NCBI RefSeq assembly: GCF_026151205.1
Contig: NC_087075.1
Location: 12,694,303 to 12,758,302 of the forward strand
DNA length: 64,000 nt
Direction of reading: 5' to 3'
From: Bolinopsis microptera
Taxonomy: Eukaryota > Ctenophora > Tentaculata > Lobata > Bolinopsidae
Each line of letters starts with the position of its first letter. Within the stretch, counting starts at the first letter, position 1. This document shows, piece after piece, positions 24,299-46,380 of the stretch. Both the position numbers and the translations under genes were made by a program. The notes under the pieces are model-generated. The model was not told the origin of the DNA, searched no databases, and saw nothing but the letters and a program-made list of their open reading frames with translations.

Positions 24299-25666
24299 TA
24301 GGAACTATGGCTATCATCCTGCCTGTTGTTGCACTGTCTGTTATAGTCTTTATTCTGGAACTATTGAAGGGGAAGAGGAGCCCGAATAGGAACCCGGAAC
24401 TTAAGGTAACATTTAGGTAACATTTAGGTAACATTTAGGTAACATTTAGGTAACATTTAGGTAACATTTAGGTAACATTTAGGTAACATTTAGGTAACAT
24501 TTAGTTTTTATATCACTGTGACAGGTCGATTTCATTCCGTTATACCTGCTTTGTTTACCAGAAACCTACCTTTCCCATATTTTTTATGATATCTTATAAA
24601 TTACTATCAGTTTTGTGGTGTTACCATTGTGCAATAAGTCAGATTATGGTATATATTTTCAAAGACTAATCTTATCTTTCCCTCGACAGAAGTTGCCACA
24701 AATTCTTTGTCATCTGAATCGGCCGCCTGTTTGTTGAGTTGCAATAAGATGACCCCGCCTAACCTCCTATAGTTTTTAACGACAGTTACAAGTTTTTTAA
24801 GTGCGATTTTTAGGATGACTTAGGCGCCTGGAAAAAATTTGCTCTAACTTTTTTCCCCATCAGATCCAGATTGAATATTTTTTGTGGTTCCACTATGGAC
24901 AACACATTCCTGCAGAAAACTGCTTGTCGCAAATTTGTTCGCAGACATTTTGCATAAATCCCTAACTAATAGTTGATAGGACTCTGCATGACAACCTTAT
25001 ATTTGGAACAAATATTTAACGAGTATCACCCGTTAATAGTTGAGTTGTTAACTGCGTTATTTTAGAAAGTTCTAAACGATCTGATAGCAGTTAATGACGA
25101 AAAGAAAGCACAGAATTACACTGTCAGTGTCAGCACTCGTTTTGTAAAGGTACTCCCACCCTGCATGGCAAATATACCTTTACTTTAGGTTAAACACAAG
25201 GATATATTTCACACCACCCTGCATGGCAAATATACCTTTACTTTAGGTTAATCACCATGACGTCACTATGACGTCATAGAACCGTGTGGTGACGTTATAA
25301 CATGACGTCACAACTAGACTTTTCAGTTGGTAACCGAGAAATCTGCTCACGAGATTAAGAAGTTGCTTGCCGAGGCTTGACATACGTTGGTCGTTGCATG
25401 CCACTTTTCGCGCGCGAAGGCGATATTTGAATACGAAACATGTATCAAGCCGAGGCTTGAGTTCGATTTTCCTGAAAATCAGGTAATTTGCGTAACTTAA
25501 AATAGCCAAATAACAAAGCTGTGTCGATGTACTCGATTTTGGTTTTATCTGAACCCTGATTGCAATTATTGAATGGGAAGTTTTATATTACTGATCTGTC
25601 TCTATTTTTATATTCTAATCTCTACAGGAAACAAAACAAGCGCATCCGCTTAAGAAAGCATCTTAG
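24299..25666 (+). CDS. 3' exons of a membrane protein with one TM segment in view
   Basis: Three phase-compatible exons: 24299-24405, 25066-25149 and 25628-25666 (stop TAG). The first encodes a hydrophobic helix (TMAIILPVVALSVIVFILEL) followed by KGKRSPNRNPELK, a positive-inside boundary. The other two give a short hydrophilic tail of about 40 residues ending in HPLKKAS. The helix, ending in Glu and followed by basic residues, resembles TM4 of ionotropic glutamate receptors. That is only a suggestion: the ligand-binding and pore regions were not found upstream. If translation began at the ATG at 24307, the product would be a one-TM protein of about 73 residues. Confidence 0.5.
24406..24504 (+). 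repeat. 11-bp tandem repeat starting at a splice donor
   Basis: Nine perfect copies of GTAACATTTAG begin exactly at the donor of the exon 24299-24405. Every unit junction therefore recreates AG|GTAACA. Confidence 0.95.
25155..25310. promoter_or_regulatory. Duplicated 40-mer plus cluster of CRE palindromes
   Basis: A segment of about 40 bp (CACCCTGCATGGCAAATATA and following) occurs twice, at about 25157 and 25215. Then come three perfect TGACGTCA sites (25258, 25269, 25303) and one TGACGTTA (about 25290) within 55 bp. TGACGTCA is the CREB/ATF consensus. Whether the intronic cluster acts is unknown. Confidence 0.4.
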
Positions 25667-25855
25667 AGACAGCAACAATGCTGTTGCTATGGTTACGTAA
25701 CTGTTGCTATGGTTACGTAACTGTTGATATGGTTACTATTCCACTCAAAAGGGGGTGATGGCCTGATTCCAGTGGATGATGATCAACCAAAACCTTCAAG
25801 TTCAACTGATTTACTATCAACCGATTTACTTTGACCACTACCAATTCAAATCAAC

Positions 25856-26025
25856 TACTACTACTACTACTATGTCGGAGCTAAGTCCGATCTACGCCAG
25901 AAAACCCCCTCCATATATCCCTGTCCCGCATCAGGGTTCGCAGTTCCTCTTTAGAGTTTGTCCCAACTTCCTTCAGTAACAAAGACAAGTAGCTTTGTCT
26001 TGGTCGGCCTTGCTGTACTTTGAAT
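25856..26025 (-). mobile_element. 5'-truncated LINE 3' end, (TAG)n tail
   Basis: Nearly identical to the 3' part of the LINE fragment at 50010-50303. It has a TAC/TAG trinucleotide run, then ATGTCGGAGCTAAGTCCGAT and further shared sequence to about 26022. The copy is cut shorter at its 5' end. Confidence 0.8.
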
Positions 26026-26455
26026 AACTTGACTCGTCAAAAACAGGTGTAACGAAATAATATGAAACCGCTTGTTTACAGTTATACCACTTTCGTTGTA
26101 TTCAACTTCTTTACTTATAATTATTACCTTAAAGATGGATATGTGCTCACAAATGTTTTAGATTTTATCAATTGCAGAAATTTAGGCGAATAAAAACACG
26201 ATTTCAGTTTGAATTTTGTGTTAATGATATTTTTCATTTTTAACATTGCATTGAACAAAGCATGTAATATTAACTCTACCCATGTATAATGAATAAACCT
26301 TTTACTTTTTGTGATCAAGAATTATAAAACTAGTCAACATATTATCCAGAAAAGTCAGACACACCGATTAAAATCATAATTTAGGAGCTAAAGGTACGAT
26401 ATGATAATAAGTCCAAAGCTTCAAAAAGTCATTTCTATTTTTCTTTCTATTCCCT

Positions 26456-27547
26456 CTACCCTCCGCAGGTAAATATCGGATAGCACCATCTTTTTTTGAT
26501 AGCTTCGACTTCAGCCTCTTTAACTTGTTCACTCTTCTCAATATCTCTTTTCAAGGCTGCAATTTCTTCTGTATACCTGTATTGAGATTACAGGTTTCAG
26601 GTTCTTTAGCACAGATTCATCAGTTATAGTCCTATTTAGTATTTGATAAATTGTATGTTCATATTTGCTCCGATTTCGTTAAAAACTATTTTACAGTGGA
26701 TAACTATTTTACAATTAAAGTTAAATGTTTTTACAGGCTCTAAGCGATGTAGTTGTACGAAGATTTCAAGCCTTACGTGTGTGTGTTTCCCTTCGTGTCC
26801 AAAAGCATTATATTTTACAATTATATATTTTGTTTGAAATAAATTTCGTCGTCAAATTTTTAATGTAAATATTGATCGTTATAATTGAATTAATACTATT
26901 TCATTTATTGTGTAAAGTAAACTGTAGCGAGATTACTAAAGCTGACAATTACTTTACACAATAACCTGTAATATATTTTAAACTAATTACAACACTACGA
27001 ATCTATTACATTTATTTAGTATTATGTAACGCGATGGAAATATTTAAGCGGGTAATATCCTGTCCAAACCCAGGATACATAACATGAAGACTTTGTTGTA
27101 ACTTTGTATGAAAAGCATTAATATACTGGTAATAGTATAAAAGTTTACAAAACAATTCCTACCCTCTCTCGGCCATAGCGATCTCCTCGTCGGCCCTTTT
27201 AACGGATTGGAGATAATAATCGTCGGCGTATTCGGGTATGTTCTTAGATTCAGCAACCATTACCAGCCTGTAAGAAATGTGCTTTTGAGAAATGTACTTT
27301 CGAGAAATGTACTTTTGAGAAATGTACTTTGAGAAATGTACTTGAGAAATGTATTTGATTTTAATCTATCTATTTGATGGTAAATCAAACTAACAAACGA
27401 GTGTCTGTTTTGAACATTTCTTCGTAATATTTTTATAAACGTGTAGTTTGTATAGTTGTATGATCATATTGAAGATGATTTTCATCAATTAAATTAAAAG
27501 TGCTGTTACCCAATAAACGCAAGAACGAGCACTATAGTAATCTTCAT
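26456..27547 (-). CDS. Neuropeptide-type precursor with C-terminal cyclic peptide
   Basis: Three minus-strand exons (27547-27510, 27267-27163, 26576-26456) join in perfect phase into an 87-residue protein. Its parts are a signal peptide (MKITIVLVLAFIGLVMV, cleavage near AES), an acidic spacer rich in Glu with single KR sites (SVKRADEE, LKRDIEK), and a C-terminus KKRWCYPIFTCGG before the stop. Prohormone convertase cleavage after KKR and use of a terminal Gly by the amidating enzyme would give a short peptide with one disulfide ring (C-5-C), WCYPIFTC plus Gly or amide. One copy of the active peptide at the very end of an acidic precursor is typical of cyclic peptide hormones. CCAP, vasotocin and allatostatin C also have Cys rings, but ring size and residues differ, so I assign no family. 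The donors are GTAACA and GTAGGA; the acceptors are ACAG. Confidence 0.75.
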
Positions 27548-27995
27548 TGTTATCTTCAGTAGTATCCTAAACCTATAATATGGTGTTAAAAATTAAATTT
27601 AGAATTAAAAGGAGCAAATGAGAAAACAATACATTTCTTGAATATTACGTTAATAAAAGTGGTGACACAAGTTACATGTTAATTTTTATCAATATAATAT
27701 GTGAACTGTAAAACCATTTAATATTCATTTTTCACGTGAACTGTAATTATGGAAAGAGATTGATCAAAATAAATCTTATTTTTTGTCAAATTTCCTTAAT
27801 TTTGTTCACTAATGCTCTTTTAACTTAAGTAACGATAATCAAAACGCTGACATGGGACATGGGTGTCCAAATAAAATAAAGGTTCCACTAAATAATGAAA
27901 CCACGGTGTGACTTCAATAAACTGATAGTCAATATTTCAAGCGCAATTAAACTTAAATAAACTAAGTAAACCACTTAATTTACAATGATAAGCCA
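27548..27995. other. upstream of peptide precursor; no gene seen
   Basis: AT-rich. It probably contains the promoter and 5' UTR of the minus-strand peptide precursor. Confidence 0.35.
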
Positions 27996-28094
27996 ATGAA
28001 CTCGACCCTGCTGACTCTGCTTATATACATGGTAATCCCGCTGGGTGTGGCGCTTCTTTTCATTAAACTAGACAGTAATTACCCTATTATCTAG
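27996..28094 (+). CDS. Possible 32-residue transmembrane micropeptide
   Basis: ATG-to-stop ORF of 32 codons with one strongly hydrophobic segment (LLTLLIYMVIPLGVALLFI). It could instead be a first exon, since GTAATC follows ATACATG inside it. No homologue is recognised and chance is possible at this length. A direct repeat TAATTA(C/T)CCTATTATCTAG starts at its stop. Confidence 0.2.
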   Translation: MNSTLLTLLIYMVIPLGVALLFIKLDSNYPII

Positions 28095-28927
28095 TAATTA
28101 TCCTATTATCTAGTAATTATCCTATTATCAGGTGGCGGAATGGATCAAGCAAATTCCTCGCTCACTGTCTCGTGTCAAAACAAAGTAACGAAACCCTTCA
28201 TTGAACGTTATATAGCTGATTGACAGGGTACACTGATACAATATGATAGGTAACAATACGATATAGATAACAAGTAACAATACGTCTTGATAGATTACGA
28301 AATGTTACGAGCAAATTATTCTTTGTTCATTGTAGCAAGCCATTAAATCATTAAATTACCATTAGTTGAAATTCTTGATGAGCCGACATATTTGTTAAAT
28401 AAAGGAATCTTGATGATTTAGGGCGATTACATCATTTATTTTTACAATGATGATTACTTAACACATAACAATTAACAAGTTGTACAGACTGATTCTGCAA
28501 TAAGCGAGGGAGGGGGAGGGATATCCGCAATAAGCGGTAATAAATAGATAAATCATCTTGGTTGATTAATAAATGACAATAGATATAAATAAAGTCAATA
28601 ATTATATTTGCTTCTGTCTATAAATTGACTCTGATGGGATCCTAGTGTATTGTTATACTGTCTTCAGAGAGGGCCTAATTTCCAACAAATAGTACGGTGT
28701 ATGTTAATAAGGGGGCTGTCTACTCACTCTAAGGGTTTAAAATACCTAATAATAATTGGATAAAATGCTGTGGGCTATAATAGCACATATAGGCAGTTTG
28801 TGTATTTTGTAAGAATAGCTTGATTTGCTGACGGAATACGGATAATAAGATATGTGTGCTATTTCAGCAGAGAACCAGCGGAAAGTAGACAGTTAGCTAA
28901 CCACGGTTTGTTCTTGTTGATGTGTAG
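28095..28927. other. no gene seen
   Basis: No supportable exon. AT-rich intergenic DNA between the peptide precursor and the giant gene. Confidence 0.4.
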
Positions 28928-29142
28928 ATAAATTATATATATTATATATAGTAGTTATATTATATATAGTAGTTATATCATATATAGTAGTTATATAATA
29001 TATAGTAGTTATATTATATATAGTAGTTATATAATATATAGTAGTTATATATTATATAGTAGTTATATTATATAGTAGTTATATTATATATAGTAGTTAT
29101 ATTATATATAAATTATATATATTATATATAGTAGTTATATAA
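28928..29142. repeat. AT-rich tandem repeat (TATATAGTAGTTATAT)
   Basis: About a dozen imperfect copies of a 15-19 bp unit (ATATATAGTAGTTATAT). It lies about 200 bp upstream of the first coding exon of the giant gene. Confidence 0.9.
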
Positions 29143-29334
29143 TGGCTAAGATACAATATATTAGGTTTTAAGCCGAACTTTATTCCCTAAGCTCATTAAG
29201 TTTAGCTGCTTCACGTTTTGTAAAGTTTCAATTCGAAATCTGTATCTGAAATTTATTTCTGAATTTGAACTTCCATGCTAATATAAACATATTTAAGGCT
29301 ATTATTTTCTCGCATCTCTTTCAGTATAAAGTCA

Positions 29335-42425
<13,091 letters not shown>

Positions 42426-42936
42426 TAAGATTGACTTCGAATAACGAGCTTTTGAAAAGTGGACTAGAAATTAGACAGGTCATAGTTCAATCAATTGTTA
42501 TTATTTTTGTTGTCAGACTGAAAAACAAAAATATATTTCCTCTAGCATGATGTGCTTGCCCAGCGAATTTTAGGAACTGAATACTGATAGTGCTAAGTGC
42601 CACGGGGGTACAAAAAAAACTCGATACAATTAAATGTCTGCAAATATTGTAAATAAGTAAGTGATGGTACAATTAACTGAGCAGATCCCATGAACTCTCT
42701 TTCTAATTGCTTTACCGAGTTTTACTATTGGTTTCCAATACCGAAGTGAAAGAAAATGTAAAAGTCAACTAAAATCATAATATAACACAATTAAACTTAA
42801 ATCATACAAATTAACGCACTGTTATTTTAGAAAATAGAAATATAAGAGCTCCCAAGAAATCACTTTTCTAACAAAATGGATGTCAAATATTAAAATGTTA
42901 ACAACGTTTTAGCAGTCTTCAGTTCAATATGATATC
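42426..42936. other. convergent 3' flanks; no gene
   Basis: Short spacer between the stop of the giant plus-strand gene and the stop of the minus-strand RB1CC1. It should hold both 3' UTRs. Confidence 0.5.
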
Positions 42937-45738
42937 TCAGTCTGGGTTTCTAGCAGAGTTGCTAGGGGCGTTGCTAGGGGCGTTGTTAGAGTCACGTGGT
43001 TGAGCGTATACGCGGTAAAACTTCCTGCCCTCCGGTACTTTGAATCTGTTGTTAACTTTGCGAGCTTGGCAGAACTCTTTATCTTTTATCACTCCTATCG
43101 CCCACGGCTTCCTACCAGGGGGATCCAAACTGAAATATTGTTAAATTACTTATTGATAACATGTAACGTGGCGAAATAACATCTTAATTTCGGGGTATAT
43201 TATTTTGGAAATGTCCACCTTAAAGACCCACCTAAGTCCGAGAGCACCCAGGTTATCAGGATGAAGGAAGTACTGGTACTCGTTTGGGGAGACGTTGGCT
43301 ACCAAGTAGTTTGACTTAGTCTCGTCATAGTAGAAGAAGACAGTGTCACCTTTCTGAAACTGAGTGACAGCAATCTGGAGACTCCTCGCCCGGGCCGTCC
43401 TCAGACTCTCAATCTCCCGAGCCTGGTCCCGGAGCTGGACAGCCAGTTGGCTGGGAGCCAGCTGGTCGGGCGAGGGGCTGGGAGCAGCTGGGTCTGTGGC
43501 AGTGTCTCCTGTGTTCACTCCACTTCCACCTTCGGGTCATGATTTGTTATGAAACTAATGCAATGTAGACGATTTACATTCGAACACTTGAATAACATTG
43601 GAATAATTTACGAAAATATAGGATATTCAATATCTAAGAAGCCTAAATAATATCCATATTGAGCTGCTGGTTCCACACTCACTTGGTCGGTTTTGTATCT
43701 CAGTCTGAAGAGCTAAGATGCGCTCCTGGAACGCTGCCTCCCTTCGTCCAGCCTGCTCTTTTAGCTCCTCCAGCTCCATTGCCGCGTTCTGTAAAGCAAG
43801 CTGGGTAAGTCTTCAGTTTTACCGCTTTTATTCAGAATTACTGCTCTGACAAATGAAAGTAATGCCTTGTTCGATTTTGCTGAGAAAGTAACCGATGGTT
43901 TTTGTAACTACTTACAAAAGGAGGCCCCAGCTAAGCAGTGGCCCTTTACTGAGTGCAGTACCACCACTAGTTGCTAGGTTAGCAACTTTGCAAATACCTG
44001 TTTCTGCAGTTTAATGTCTCTCTCCGCCTCTGCCTTGAACATTGCAGTCGTTTCCCTTTCCTCCTCAACCTCCTTCGTCTGCGAGTCCTGTTTGTTTTGA
44101 AGAACTACCAGGTTAGCTTCCAGCTTACTGTTCAGATCCTGCACCTGGTCTAATGTTCTCTCCATCTCTCCGTGCTGCAAAACAGTCGTAATTACATATT
44201 TTGCATATTTTAGATATCATCTTGCATGTTCTGAACGATTTAATCATATTTTTGTTCAAATTGACCACTTAAAACTAACCCTCAGCTTGGCTTTGGTCTC
44301 GATCTCCTGAACCAGTTTATCCTTGTCCAACCTCAGTTTCTCAAGTTCGAACATCTTCTCCTTGTCCTTCCTCTGCTCAATCTCTTGTCTCAGGTTGGTC
44401 AGCTGTTGTCTGTGTTGCTCGTTCACAGTCTGATCACTGTTTAGGAGGTCTATGTCGCGCTGAAATTAGGGAAAAGTTTAAAAGTTTAAAGAACAAAATG
44501 CTGTAAGTTAGATGAGCACACTACTTCTAGTCAAAAGATTGAATATGAATTATAAAAGTTAAATTAAAATGGTACCTGGATTTTCTTGAGACTGTCCTCT
44601 CTTTCGGTTAGTAGCTTGCTCTGTGAAGCTGCCTGGGCTTGTAGCTCTTCTATCTGTGTTGCCAATTTCTTCTTCTCCATATTCCAGCCTGAATATATTC
44701 TTATAGTCTACATATCCAACAATGCCTCCTTTCCATCTAGGAGAACTCTCGTGGGGGGGCACCATTAGTTTTGGCAGGTTGCATATTTAAACATTTTCTA
44801 TTTTTTTATAACAAAAACAAAAAAAAAACAATGCCCTGAACTTTAACTAGGTTTAGAAGTCCCACCACAGAAACTGAAAATGACCCAAATCACCTCGCTC
44901 CTTAAGTTTGAAAGCTTCGTTATCCGACTTGAGGTTACTGATCCTTGTATCTTTCTCAGATGCTAGGGTCTGGAACGTACTCCGCTCCTTCTCCACCTGG
45001 TCTAACTCATTCCGGACCTGGTCTAATTCCCGTTGTAGATCACATATCAGGGATAATTTCTTCTCTAATTGCTCCTGAAAACAGGTTTTAGACCTGGATC
45101 ATAGCTGGGATTTATCAAATAAACTTGAATTTCATGATATTTACTATTTAGTTTTACTTTGCTGTCGAATCATGGCTACAGAACTTAACAATAATTCAAT
45201 TTTTTCAATCTCAATTTCTGTATAATATTCCGGACAATAATCGAAATTCTAAGTCTGACACAGAAGATACATTAAAAGTGATTATACTTGATTTGATTGA
45301 AGATTATCCTCTAGTTCCTTGTTCACATCATTCAGCTTCTTGTTCGTATCCTGAAAAATGCCCAATATTAGAACGCCCTACATAGCAACATCATTTATGA
45401 TCCGGGTCATAGGTACTGAACATAAACTCGATATCCGAATATGAAAGGAAGAGGTTACTGGGTTGGGTTAATATTCACCGCGTTCATATTTAAAATACAA
45501 AACAGAATACAATTAAACACTTATAATTTAACATGAACAAGCGCATGCTAACGATAATTAATAATAATGAGTAATAATTAGTAATAATGAGTAATAATGA
45601 GTAATAATGAGTAATAATTAGTAATAATGAGAACTAACCTTAAGGAAAGAGAGCTCCACCTCGATCTTTATGTTTTTATCAAACTGGGCAGCCAACTCTT
45701 CTGTTTTCTGTTTTACCAACTCCTCGTGAGACGAACTA
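42937..45738 (-). CDS. RB1CC1: RB1CC1/FIP200 C-terminal half (coiled coil + Claw domain)
   Basis: FIP200 is the scaffold of the ULK1/Atg1 autophagy-initiation complex. Its C-terminal Claw binds cargo receptors. Minus-strand exons, all phase-compatible: 45738-45639, 45350-45288, 45074-44894, 44688-44576, 44459-44280, 44174-43998, 43788-43683, about 43529-43232 and 43129-42937. The first seven code for about 300 residues of heptad-rich coiled coil. The last two give the Claw: FQKGDTVFFYYDETKSNYLV, VSPNEYQYFLHPDNLGALGL, then KPWAIGVIKDKEFCQARK and NRFKVPEGRKFYRVYA. These closely follow the vertebrate pattern (PWVLGKVMEKEYCQAKK, NRFKVPLGTKFYRVKA). The product ends in a short Asn/Pro/Ser tail. The N-terminal half is not joined with certainty. 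Candidates are the ORF at 46381-49314 and exons near 62.1-62.5 kb. The acceptor of the exon at 43529 is weak; 43508 is an alternative. Confidence 0.9.
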
Positions 45739-46380
45739 CTGAAAATACAGCAGGGTGTCATAATTATTGGCGCGTAGACAGTTTTGCGTGAAATTTTAGC
45801 TCACCCAAGCTTTCAAAAACGATCATTACTGACTTCTGAGGATCAAGTTTATGGGGTTTTTTATTTCTGACTTTTGTGATGTAGACATTAATGACTTAAT
45901 CATTAACAGATTAAGCGAGAATTTTACATCCATAACTTTAATTGTGGAATAAAAAAGAGATTTGAGTTGGAGTTATGAGATTAGTAGATATTGATCGTGT
46001 TTCTTAAGAGATAAGTCTCGACTTCGTAGAGAACAGATTATAGAAACTGTTGTGTAGTGTATATGTTAAATTATTATTGGGGTTGGTATTTTATATTCCC
46101 AACTAGAATATTTTCTCAGGCCTGAATCAAATAAATTTAAATTTCCGTAATAAATGGTGATGGTTGGTCATTCTCATATTTTATAGTATTATCAAGTATC
46201 ATGTCATTTGTTTGTATTGATTTTATTTTATATTATATATGGATTTATTGGATGTTTGTAGCATTTAAGAATATGTGTATTTGTTGTTAGACCTTGTTTG
46301 CTCAAAAATATATATGACATAATCGATAATCATTATCCATTAAAAGTCAAAACTCACACAAGATTAAATATTGTTAAAAA
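45739..46380. other. intron or spacer; no exon seen
   Basis: Between the first identified RB1CC1 exon and the long ORF. Just downstream, the intron after the 45738-45639 exon holds a GTAATAATGA tandem run at about 45555-45630. Confidence 0.4.

Noticed and set aside
25820-26030. TACTTTGA as target duplication of the LINE end at 25856
   Set aside because: The left copy is separated from the tail by about 20 unrelated bases, so the match is probably chance.
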